A DNA stretch of 64,000 bases from Cryptomeria japonica (Eukaryota; Streptophyta; Pinopsida; Cupressales; Cupressaceae): contig NC_081414.1 in NCBI RefSeq assembly GCF_030272615.1, forward strand, positions 813,972,569-814,036,568, given 5' to 3'. The notes under the pieces are model-generated. The model was not told the origin of the DNA and did not search any database. It was given only the letters and a program-made list of their open reading frames with translations. Shown here piece after piece: positions 42,361-52,765 of this stretch. How positions within the stretch are numbered: position 1 is the first letter of the stretch; each line of letters begins with the position of its first letter. Made by a program: the position numbers and the translations under genes.

Positions 42361-43133
42361 GTGAGTATCTCATCCACTCTTCAAGTTATCCAAAACAATA
42401 ATAAATGCACTAAATAAAGTGGCATGAATCTCTACCTCCTTCAGATTGAATGACACAGGTTGTGCCATAGCCTTCATACAATCTACCTTATTACTTAACA
42501 TGGTGTCCAACCAAGGGGCAATTAGGTTCTGGAGTTCTCCTACTCTCCTCAAAATTTTGTCCTTTTTCGCATTGAGATCTGATCATTTAGAACCAAATGT
42601 GTCCTTCAACACTACTTGTTGGAGCAACATTAGGATCAAAGAACTAAGAAATACTAGCAAGCTTACCCTGTTAAATATTTATTTGCTTGTCTATGTCTAC
42701 ATTGAATTTAGGCAAAATTAGACAAGACTTATACAATTTTCCACCTTTTGTCAAGGCATCTGAGATAACCTGCAGATCTTTATTTAATCTCACCCTATCA
42801 TCCTCAATCATCTTACCAAATATCTGCATCCTAACATCCTTAAATCGATCCAAAACACTTTTAGTACCAAACTTCTCTACAGAATAAAAACTGCTATTTA
42901 CACTATTCAACAATTGCAACAATTTACTGGAGGGGTTGGAATTGGAATCTAACTATACATTCGGAACCACCTTCTATAAAACATCAACTGACATCAAAAT
43001 GATCTTCTTATCTTCTAATTAAGGCTTTACTAGATCTTGGCTATCCTGAGCTTGAATAGAAGCTGCGAGCATGAGCTTTTCAACAAGAGACATCTGTCCA
43101 AGGTTGTCAGGACCATCAAGATTGATAGGGATC
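42361..43133 (-). pseudogene. Unidentified decayed reading frame next to F
   Basis: On the minus strand a reading can be followed from LDGPDNLGQMSLVEKLMLAA just right of the F LTR edge, through 42922-42671 (FGTKSVLDRFKDVRMQIFGK, then a Lys/Asp-rich helix), to 42552-42370 in another phase. Stops and at least one frameshift occur. I recognise no family. F's 3' LTR abuts it at 43134, so F inserted into or beside it. It resembles H in style (helical, charged, minus strand), but I cannot show they are related. Confidence 0.35.
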
Positions 43134-44350
43134 TGTGTTAAATAGTTCAAATAACTAAAAGACAACTAAGAGGGGGGGATGAATCAGTTATCACCAGATT
43201 ATCGAAACCTTAAGAAATTAAAACTTTAATACTGGAACCCAAAATATCAATACCGAAATGCATAAACCAATTACCGAAATAACAGATATACCAATTAAGC
43301 ACAAGCAACAAATAGAGTAAATACCATCCACATGACACCAAGATTTGTGCATGGAAAACCTGGTAAAGGGAAAAACCATGGTAGGAAGCCTACCCACAGA
43401 TAGATAATACTTCTGTAGTAAGTATATGATTACAAATTGAGGGGTCTGCACTTGCAGGAAGACCAACAACCTAGAGCACACTGCTCATTACAAAAAGGAG
43501 TCTCACTGACTACATAAAAATCCAAACTACAATCAAGAAGAGAGAATGAACTACAATGATAGCATCTCCTATGCCCGAGTACAATTCTGGTTAAGCTCAA
43601 TACTAGAAGACTAAATCCTCTTACATAAACTCAACTCAATCACCAATGATCGACCAAATCCTCTACATGAATGATTGTTACATTATTCACTCCTTACATA
43701 TCCATACATGATCTACAATGAGATCTCACATCATATATATACAAACCCTCAACCACAAACCATAAGGTTGGCCACCAGACAATAAAGCAATTACATAATT
43801 ACAAAACATGTCAGCCTGAGACCAAAAAAATAATATCCAACCCATAAGACATCCTGAAAACACATCGAGAAGATCAAACAACATGTTACATTAAGTCGTT
43901 CCATAACCTAGATAATACTTGATGCAATTTAGGTCCACACATGCTAAAGCAATGATCCCAATCAGCCAAGTATCAAACACGATCACCATCAACATCCTGA
44001 ATCTCTATTAGAAGATGCACCAACACCACTTATACATAATATCAAAGATCTTCAACAAAGCTCTGCCAGTGAAACCCTTACCAGATCAACAAACCAAGCT
44101 TACCAGCATACATGATAGCATCCGATCACATAATCTAAATGAACTGACTGGACATGAATCTGAGTAGCATGAATAGAAGATCTAAGCCAATTCCATAAGC
44201 CAAAATATATCGGAGCATACCGGATCATCATGATCTAAACAATCAAAAACCAAACATCCTACTATGACCAAAAGGATACCGATAAAGCAGTCAAAATATC
44301 TAGTGTTGACATCAATGCAACACATTATCAATTCCTCCAAATGCCCAACA
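43134..44350 (-). repeat. 3' LTR of F
   Basis: 1217 bp, plus-strand TGTGTTAAATAGTTC to CCAAATGCCCAACA. In element orientation it begins TGTTGGGCATTTGGAGG and ends with a C-rich TCATCCCCCCCTCTTAG segment near the terminus. It is immediately preceded (element strand) by CAATGCCAAAGGGGGATAT, a polypurine tract at about 44351-44365. Confidence 0.88.
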
Positions 44351-44718
44351 ATATCCCCCTTTGGCATTGACGACAACACTAGATGTGAAAAACATCCAAG
44401 TGCCAAGAAATGGCAAACAAATATCCCACACACAAATATAGCAATGAATTTCTGATCCATACTCTCCCTATAAATGATATCTCAGTTAAGTTCTGCAAAT
44501 TTCTCCCCCTAATGTATATACCTCCTTAAGTTTTTCACATGAATATCTCTCCCCCTTTGACATCAATGTCAAAGATCTGGCATAAATATCAAAGCAAAAA
44601 TAAAAAACTACTGAATCACAAGACTAACTACTCCCCCTAAGTAGTAGCATCACCACATCAATCTAGAATGAATAATATCTTTGATAATGCATACCGGACT
44701 GATGCCAAATAGCATCAA
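44351..44718 (-). other. F 3' noncoding region with polypurine tracts and palindrome
   Basis: Between the RNase H stop and the LTR. Three C-rich tracts on the plus strand (ATCCCCCTTT 44349-44358, TTTCTCCCCCT about 44500, CTCTCCCCCTTTG 44549) are purine tracts on the element strand. The first is the functional candidate at the LTR edge. A palindrome CTTTGACAT-CA-ATGTCAAAG lies at 44555-44574. Confidence 0.65.
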
Positions 44719-45256
44719 TCATTTTTTTGTTAGAGGGGCAAAAACCCCTAATCTGTCTCTGAGGTACTCAAATGATTCTTTAGGCAAAGGTTTAGTGAAA
44801 ATGTCTACACTCTTCTCTTTAGTGTTCACATAAACCAGTCTAACTTCATTTTCTTCCACCTTTTCCTTCATAAACTTACACTTGATAGATATGTTCTTTG
44901 TCTTAGAGTGAAATACTGGATTCTTTGACATGTCTATAGTAGTAGAGTTATCACAGTGAATAACTACCGGTCTAATGCAATTCACTTTTATGTCCTTCAA
45001 CATTTGCTTCATCCATAGAACTTGTGTACAGTTAGTAGCAGCATCAACATACTCAACTTTAATAGTAGATAAATAAGTACATGATTGTTTCTTGCTGATC
45101 CATGAAATAAGTTTCTTTCCAAGAAAGAAAGCTCCACCAAAAGTACTTTTCCAGTCATCAACATCACATGTCCAATTTGCATTTGTATATGCAAATAAAG
45201 TAAATTCATCATCCTTAGGGTACCACAAACCATATTCAGATCTACCTTACAAGTAT
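44719..45256 (-). pseudogene. pol: F RNase H
   Basis: The open part, 45228-44719, reads YTNANWTCDVDDWKSTFGGA, where the first catalytic Asp (TDADWAG in the family) is Asn. STIKVEYVDAATNCTQVLWM follows (E in VEY), then IHCDNSTTIDMSKNPVFHSK and the usual tail FTKPLPKESFEYLRDRLGV. A stop or short shift separates it from RT just upstream. It would remove the RNA strand during cDNA synthesis; the D-to-N change predicts inactivity. Confidence 0.88.
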
Positions 45257-46359
45257 CTAAAAATTATTTTCACCGCTCGCATAGTTTTCTCTAGGATCAC
45301 TTTGATATCTTGATGCAATGCAAATAAAATTCATTATATCAAGCCTAGTCTTATTCAAGTATAGAAGAACTCCAATCATGGACTTGTATCTTGTAGGATT
45401 GACCAATGCAGATTCATCTTTCCTTGTCAATTTCTCACTTGTAACCATAGGAGTATTAACCAGTTTGGAGTCTTTCATACCAAATTTATTCAACAACTCC
45501 CTAACATACTTAGTTTGATAGATGAAAATACCTTTACCAATCTGAGTAATCTGCAAACTTAAGAAAAATTTCATTTCTCCAATCAAAGACATTTCAAATT
45601 CTTTCTCCATATTGTTATAAAATTCCATGCACAACTTATCTTCACATCCAAAAATGATGTCATCAACAAAGACCTCAATAATCAATATATCATCATCAGT
45701 GACTTTATAATATAGATTACTTTCAGCATTACCTTTAGTGAAACCAAGCTTCAAAGATATTGATCTAACATTGCATACCAAGATCTAGGTGCCTTTTCAA
45801 TCCATATAAGGTTTTCATTAACCTGCAAACCATGTTTTTATCATCTAAAATTGAAAAACCATAAGGTTGTTCAATATAAACTTCCTCATCAAGATCCCCA
45901 TTCAAAAAAGCACACTTAATATCCATTTGATAAACCTTGTAGTTTTTATGTGCAACATAGATCAAAAATAATCTTACAACTTCAATCCTAGCTACAGGTG
46001 CAAAAGTTTCACCATAATCAATTCCTTCCTTCTAAAAATATCCTTTACAAACCAATCTAGCTTTATTCCTCACAAATTTTCCATCTTCATTTAATTTATT
46101 CCTAAAACCCATTTAGTTCCAATAACATTCTTATTTTTAGGCTGGAAACTAAAATCCATGTGTTATTCTTCTCTATCTGATCTAATTCTTCTTCCATATC
46201 TTTCATCCAACATTCATCTTTATATGCTTCAATTACTGATACCGGTTCAACTTGATAAATTAAACATACCTCATTAGCTGCCAATCTTCTTCTTGTCATC
46301 ACTCCATTATTATTATCCCCAATGATATGATCTTTTAAATGATTCAACCTTACATACAT
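45257..46359 (-). pseudogene. pol: F reverse transcriptase, in three broken pieces
   Basis: 46359-46102 holds the RT start (MKDMEEELDQIEKNNTWILV-type motif, as CWMKDMEEELDQIEKNNTW). 45965-45765 holds [20 protein letters not shown] with a catalytic Asp and [14 protein letters not shown]. 45781-45257 holds IEVFVDDIIFGCED with the Asp pair, EMKFFLSLQITQIGKGIFIY and LLYLNKTRLDIMNFICIASR. The pieces are in different phases, with frameshifts near 45775 and 46100. Confidence 0.88.
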
Positions 46360-46485
46360 ATGAGTCTTATGATTCTCTATTCCTCTTTCCTATTCTTCAG
46401 TTACTGTTGAATTTTCTGATACTGCCAGAGTAACTAGTTCAACATTTTGTTCTGGTAAATGTGTTACTGGTTCAGTTATGATCAT

Positions 46486-47139
46486 TTACATTGACAGTTC
46501 TTGCTCATAAACTCTGATTTGATTTTTATTCAACTCATCCACCTTAACATTAGCACTCTCCACAATTCTCTGCAATCTTTTGTTATAACATCTATATGTT
46601 TTTCTTTCATGATAATAACCAAGAAATATTCCTTCATCACATCTAGGATCAAATTCCCCAATGAAATCATCTCTCCTGATATAACATTTACTACCAAAGA
46701 TTCTAAAATACTTAACTGTAGGTGTATTGCCAAACCATAATTCATAAGGTGTCTTACCGGTTTCTCCTTTGATATGAACTTTATTGAATGTATAAATTGT
46801 TGTGCTCACTACTTCTCTCCAGTAGATATGAGGTAGATTATCTTCCATCATCATGGTTCTAGCATCATCCAAGATAGTTTCATTCTTTCTTTCCACAACT
46901 CCATTTTGTTGAGGTGTCTGATGAGCAGAAAATTGTCTCCTTACGCCATGCTTCTCAAAAAAGTTATTGAACTCACCAGATGTGAATTCTCCACCATGAT
47001 CTAACCTTAAACACTTAATCTTCAATTCTATTTCAGTTTCAAATTTAGAATTAAAGATTTTAAACTTTTCAAAAGCCTCAAATTTCTCCCTTAGAAAAGC
47101 AACCCACATCATTCTAAAATAATCATCAATGATTAACAT
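46486..47139 (-). pseudogene. pol: F integrase core
   Basis: 217 residues opening at MLIIDDYFRMMWVAFLREKF. IKCLRLDHGGEFTSGEFNNF carries the second Asp and HQTPQQNGVVERKNETILDD the Glu. YELWFGNTPTVKYFRIFGSK and a CDEGIFLGYYHERKTYRCYN tail follow, typical of copia integrase. The first Asp would be upstream, where a stop near 47155 interrupts. The third motif is intact. Confidence 0.9.
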
Positions 47140-47453
47140 AAAATATCTATCACCCTAAAAAAATTTAATTCTAGCAGATCCACACAAATCAGTATGAATA
47201 AGATCAAGAACATCATTAGATTTTTCTTGTATACTCTTAAAAGAGGTTCTGACCTATTTTCCCATTTGACATTCTTTACATACCAGATTATAGGGCTTCA
47301 CAATCTTAGGTATATATCTAACTACTTTAGTTGAACTCATCTTTACCATGCAATCAAAAGTCACATGACATAGCTTTTTATGCCATAGCCAACTCTCATC
47401 AATTTGTGCAATCAAACATTTCTTCTCACTGGAATTCAAATGAAATATATTAC
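47140..47453 (-). pseudogene. pol: F GAG-pre-integrase zinc region, cut by D
   Basis: SNIFHLNSSEKKCLIAQIDE runs up to the D junction. SWLWHKKLCHVTFDCMVKMS supplies the two His and VCKECQMGK the two Cys of the HHCC zinc site. Stops follow around 47253 and 47157. Confidence 0.85.
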
Positions 47454-48913
47454 TGTAGACATATAAAAATGACCATATTCCTAAATGAATATTTTATGTT
47501 CATTTCCCTATTTAATTAAATCCAATTTAATTAAATTCTTCTATTTTATTAAGTAAATTACTCAATTTATTTAAATAAAATTCACTATACCCATTTAATG
47601 AATAAATCATTTTATTCAATTAAATCCCCCCTATCCACTTTCAATTAAATTCAAAATTTAATTAAATAGTTATCCTAAATTGAATAAATCTAATTTATTT
47701 AATTGCAACCAAATTGAATTAAATCATTTATTTCAATTAAATCCTATTATCCCCCCCATCCACTTGCAAAATCCTAAACCCCTTTCTAATCCCTTCTAGA
47801 ATCCTCTAATTGCTTCTAATTAACCTAACCCTCCTCTAAACTTTGTCACATCCCTAAGCAAAGGGAAGTCACTTCTCAAAAACCTTAAAGTCTTTGATAA
47901 CCATTAAAGGTTTTTAACCTTCAACCACCAAAATCCTTAAAGTCTTTGAAAACCATTGAAGGCTTCCAACCTTCAACCACTTAATCCCCAAAGTCTCCAA
48001 TAACCATTAATGGTTAATTCAAACCCTCCCACATGGTTAAAACATTTGTTTTAACTCAACCTCTACCCAACCCAAAGGTCTCATCAGGCCATTAATGCTT
48101 TGACCATGATTATCTCTTAATCATTTGCACAAAGGTTTATCCTTGGATTAACTCTTAATCCAGTGGGTAAGCCTAATTTAGACTTGACCCTTAGCCTTTA
48201 GATAACCATGAGGTCTTCTCAGGCCTTTAATGCCTCCAACCTCTTCTCTCAACCCAACCCTATGTTGACACTTGTCACCATTTCATTGGTGCCAATTGTG
48301 CACATGGATCTCCAACTTTCAAACTTGGCCCTTGATTAAACCATTCAATCTTGACCATCCATTGCCCTATTTGTGCTATAAATAGAGCTCTCATTCCTCC
48401 ATTTTTAACAATCATCTTTCAAATTTGAAGCATTATACTTATGCTCAAATTCTTTCAAGCTTTCATTTCATATATGCTCATCATTTAGCCTCTTTTAGAT
48501 CATAAATTAGATTAATATGCATGCTTAGATTACTTTCTTTATCATTTTAGTTCAATCATAGACTAAATATAGTATGCTAGGATAGTATTCATACTAATCT
48601 CATCATCTTATCATCTAGTTTATTGCATTTTAGCATCATACATAGCTTACAACACATCTCATACTAAATTTAGCAAAAGCATCTCTCGTTCTCATATTTG
48701 CCATCCCTAAACCATTTTGCTCAGTAATCTAAGAGCAAAAACATTGGTTTGAGGGACATTGTGAGATAGAGAACCATAGGACCCTCCTTGGGAAGCTGAG
48801 TAACACTACGTTACTCCATAGCTTGCATCAAGAAGTCCTGTGTGTGTGTGTGGACTAGTATTTAACTAAATTTTCACATTTTAAGTTTTATTAGCCCACT
48901 TTTCCACCATACA
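47454..48913 (+). repeat. 5' LTR of element D
   Basis: 1460 bp: TGTAGACATATAAAAATGAC to CACCATACA, four bases before the priming site. AT-rich TTAATT tracts, a C-rich CCCCCCCATCCACTTGC segment, a TATA box at 48376, and a TG microsatellite (48840-48851). Parts match the reverse complement of A's LTR. Confidence 0.85.
48376..48385 (+). promoter_or_regulatory. TATA box in LTR of D
   Basis: CTATAAATAG followed by AGCTCTCATTCCTCC. It is the expected promoter, with about 510 bp of R/U5 downstream. Confidence 0.6.
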
Positions 48914-48917
48914 TTTC

Positions 48918-48935
48918 TGGGGCCCACCGTGGGGC
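48918..48935 (+). other. Primer binding site of D (tRNA-Lys type)
   Basis: TGGGGCCCACCGTGGGGC. The complement of the plant nuclear tRNA-Lys 3' end, from memory, is TGGCGCCCACCGTGGGGC, one mismatch in 18. It lies four bases after the LTR. Confidence 0.72.
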
Positions 48936-49029
48936 CCGACCCCAAATAATAAATCGGTTTTTCAAATTGATCACTTTTATAGGTCCGCGAGAAACAAGAA
49001 TCGGCGCATAAAAAACATTCCATAGCACA

Positions 49030-49430
49030 TCCGCCTAACAGTCTAGCGCTTCTAGCCTACTGTTTAGCACGTGGGCTCTCTGTTTAGCGCGTGAAGACCT
49101 TTTCTTAGTGCATGATTTTGTTTTAATGATTTTTCCTGTAGGTCTCGACACAGGCAAAACACAAAGTAGTGCATCAACTTAACAGATTAGCGCATGCGAT
49201 CCCCATTTAAGCGCTTATAACCCATAATACAGCGCGTGCAAGCGAAACATTAGCGCATCAGATTTAAAATTTTCCTGCAGAACTGACTGCAAGAAAAAGA
49301 AAAGGAACAGAGCAGCACTTCCAATTCACAGGATAGCGCATCCCAGTGACAGAATAGCGCAGAGGAACATAATTTTAGCACATCTAAATTTTATTATAGC
49401 GCATACAGTTTGTTCTGTAGCGCATCACAG
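49030..49430 (+). repeat. TAGCGCAT motif array, block 1
   Basis: About 15 copies of TAGCGC followed by AT, GT or TT, with degenerate forms (TAGCACGT, TAGTGCAT, CAGCGCGT), spaced irregularly by about 15-40 bp. The spacer sequence is not conserved. Confidence 0.8.
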
Positions 49431-50629
49431 ATAAAACCAAAAAAAAATAAAAAAATTTGTAACAGAATTGAAATTTTAGACTTGTAGAAGTCCCCCAAAT
49501 CACCTGACATTTTATCTTTTTGTTTGTTTGCAATATTCTAACGGTTTCTTGTAGGTAGAGCGAGGAATTTTATTTTTACAAAAAAAAAAAAACGATTTCC
49601 TTTGTTGACCTCCAAAACGGAAAATTTGCTTTGTTGACCATTTTCTTTTTGATAGATCAGAAAATCTTTTTTTTAAGACTAAAAAAAACATCATTTTTTT
49701 TTTGTGGAACAACATCTCTACATAGGTTAGCAAATCACTGAATTAGAGGTTTAAAAAGAATCTTTGTTTGCTTTGTCTCGAAAGTGGAAGGTATATGCTC
49801 TCCCCTTAACTGGGTGATCAAAAATCCAGACCACTCTTACCGCTTTCTGTAATTCAAGCATTAAAACCTTTAGCAGGCCTGCCTTCCCGAGGAGTTGCAA
49901 TCAACTCTTAAAGTTGTTTATGGCCGGTGTGAAGGGAATGACCTAAGTGGGGAACAGCTTTGATGCCAAGAAGTCCAACCCACTATAATCAAATGTGGAA
50001 AGTGACGAAATTTCTTTTCAACGGTTGCGCGCAGTGATTAGCCTTCCCCCAGTATCCTCGAAATACGTAAAGCCTTTGTTCTAAAGGTTGGGAAACCTCC
50101 TGAGGGAGTTTGTCACTGATGGCCGAATGGGAACCCTGATTAAGAACCATAGAATTAGAAACTTTGAACCAAGTCAGTAACCAAACATTTGTAACATCAT
50201 AGTGCAAGGGTGGAGAAGAATCCACCCCCAAGATTACTCACCATATATCTCCCAAGATAACTACTCAACTGTGAAGCAATTCACTTTGGGTTAACTTCTG
50301 GCAAAAGGCAAAAAAATGGGCACCCTCTAGGGGTGACACGGCTGTTTGAGCTGACGGAGTATCAAGACTAGTGGGCTATGATATTAGTTATGACCTTTGA
50401 ATAAAGAGTCTTTCTGAAGTGTCTTACTTGTATCCAAACCTGTTAAAACATTGGGGATTTGAACACATCCTCGCAGAACATACACTTTCTGTTAGATTAG
50501 GCAAAATGATTGTACTTTGTGTGCTGTGCTTATATTTGTTATTTCAGAAAATCATCCATCACACTTGAAAATTTCTCAACAAAATTCAAAATCCTCAAAA
50601 AAATCACCCATACAGAAAAATCAGGGCGG

Positions 50630-51122
50630 TCTAGCGCATAAGAGCAACATCTTAGTGTGTAGAACACTCATATTAGCGTGTGCAGTTAAAACAGTAGCAT
50701 TTTATCATCAAGCAAAACAGTATATAATCCTTTAGCGCATCCGAAAAATAGTCTAGCGCATAGCAGTAACATCTTAGCGCGTAGGTGCCCATAATTAGCG
50801 CATAAAGCAAAACAATTAGCACGTATCAGGCCCAGTATAGCACATAGCTTTTTCAAACAAACTTAGCAGTGATTTTCAACAGCCTGAATTTTAACGCGTG
50901 GAAGAAACAGCTTAGCACGTAGAAACCATATTTTAGTGCATATGCTCCAACAGTTAGTGCGTGTAAAGCCCAGTATAGCGCGTAGATTTTTCATCTATTA
51001 AAACAAAAAATTTCCAAAATCTAAATTTTAGCGCGTGTCTAGGGGCAGCTTAGCACGCATGCGTAGTCTTTTAGCACATCAGAGAAATTCAGTAGCGCAT
51101 GTAATCTCTGTTCTAGCGCGTG
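50630..51122 (+). repeat. TAGCGCAT motif array, block 2
   Basis: About 20 more copies of the same motif family (TAGCGCAT, TAGCGCGT, TAGCACAT, TAGTGCGT). Recurrent AACAGCTTAGCACGTAG and CCCAGTATAGC phrases suggest old local duplications. Confidence 0.8.
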
Positions 51123-51762
51123 ATCCAAGACCGAAAAATAGAGAGTTAAAAATGAAAAAAATTTGAAATTTTCAAAAATATTTTGGAAGACTTTTTAATC
51201 AAAAATCATCTATTATTAATCCAGAGTGACAAAAACAAACCATTAAAAAAACTTTTCTCAAGCTAAATTTGTGTCAAACAAAGTTGTCAGAATCTTAAAC
51301 GAATCGCACGATAAAGGACGTCTCTCCTATCATAATCCAAAAAATTTTCATCATCAGTATCAATTAAATCCTTTACCATCTTACGGATTTTTATCTCACA
51401 AACACTTGTCTCAAATTTTCAAATTGTCAAATCTAGTTTCCAGATCGGGAAACTTTTTATCCATATCATTTGGCACGCTTTGCCATGAAGGGACATCTAA
51501 ACCTTCATTCTGATAAAGTAAGATTTGAAATTTTCAAAACAAGAATCAACTGAATCCAAACAAATCAAAGGAAATCATTGATCACTCATGCATGACTAAT
51601 CCCCTTATTCTGAAAAGAAAGAACCTCTATCGTAACATCACGTTGAAGAAACAACAACCTAGCTTTTCCAAATTCATCAAGAGAAATAAGTTTTTATACA
51701 TCAATCGTCAACTCTTCAAATCTCATCGGGTATTTCTTCATCACGTCAAACGTTATATCATC

Positions 51763-52765
51763 ATGATTTAGTTGAAGTGAGATCATCATCACTACTAAAT
51801 ATAGCATTCACATTGAGAGATGGTCTTTTAGATGCCTTGGTGGGCTTAGAAAGATTATATCCAAGTCCAAATGAATATTCATGCATGTTATGTTCTAAAG
51901 GAACTTTAATTCCTTGTTCATTTGTGCCACAACCGTTTCCACTATAGCCACTCTTAGCCAAAATATGAAAACCACGACCATAATGATTAGCCATTTCAGA
52001 AAGAGAAGGTAGTTTTTCATAAGACAAAGAATCAAATTCCTCAGAACTAGAGGTGTGAGGAGAAGAAGTTTGAGAAGCTGCCACAAAATTATTGTTCATA
52101 AGCTCAAGTGAGATTGATTGATTTTTAGTTTCTTCCTTCTCTTTAACTTTAAGCGCTCTAGGAGGAACCCTATACTCACCTACAAAGGTGGGATTGAAAT
52201 CAAGAGACCCCCAATCGTCTTCTGCGAGAACCTTCTCAGGATCAAAAGCCTTTTCATGTGTAGATTCAAGTCGAGAAGGATCTTCTTCAGGAGCTTTAGG
52301 CTCATCCAAAGAATTTTGATTATCAGAGGGTGATGATTTGTTCATAGGTATCTTGTTTAAAGAGTCATCACTAGAAGAGGAAAGTTTAGAAGAACTCCCT
52401 TTAGAAGTAGATGTTTGCAAACAAACCTGAAGATTAGTATCACCTATCAAGGTATATGTCTTATTGTTATAAATAAATTTAACTTGTCCATGCAATGTAG
52501 AGGGGACAGCTTGCATACTGTGAATCCAGGGTCTCCCTAATAACAAGTTGTATGTTAGATTTCCTGACATAACATGGATAGGAGTAGGCAAAGTAACAGG
52601 TCCCACTGTGATGGGTAGGGTGATAATACCTAATGAAGTCTTAGCCACATTGTCAAAGCCTCGAATGGGACGAGAATCAGGCTCAATGAGAGATGTATCC
52701 ACATTCATTTTATGCAATAGATTGATGCTACACACATTAAGGCCAGAGCCATTATCTACTAGTGT
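51763..52765 (-). pseudogene. TR2 protease-like domain and G-patch (one open frame)
   Basis: In phase after the TGA: TLVDNGSGLNVCSINLLHK (D-N-G), [20 protein letters not shown], a Ser-rich linker, EKAFDPEKVLAEDDWGSLDF, an acidic spacer, then YGRGFHILAKSGYSGNGCGT and EQGIKVPLE (G-patch-like). Protease and G-patch are uninterrupted here (first Met at 52735, 324 codons), whereas TR1 has a stop between them. The frame is cut by the truncation at 51763. Confidence 0.78.

Larger units (their letters stand above)
43134..47453 (-). mobile_element. F: Ty1/copia retrotransposon, 3' half, interrupted by element D
   Basis: On the minus strand from 47453: GAG-pre-integrase region, integrase, RT, RNase H, 3' noncoding region with polypurine tract, and 3' LTR (43134-44350). 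The coding sequence stops abruptly at 47453, where the terminal TG of D's LTR begins; GAG-pre-integrase codons run right up to the junction. The 5' half (gag, protease, 5' LTR) should lie beyond D, outside the window. Confidence 0.9.
48936..51762 (+). other. Leader of element D
   Basis: Noncoding. Two blocks of TAGCGC-type motifs (49030-49430 and 50630-51122) flank a middle part with an AAAAAAAAAAAA run (about 49580) and no clear coding frame. The right end (51123-51762) is AT-rich and ends abruptly at the TR2 junction. Confidence 0.65.

Noticed and set aside
49030-51122. Possible CRISPR-like array (short repeated motif with different spacers)
   Set aside because: The motif is only 6-8 bp, degenerate and irregularly spaced, in a plant retrotransposon leader with no associated genes.
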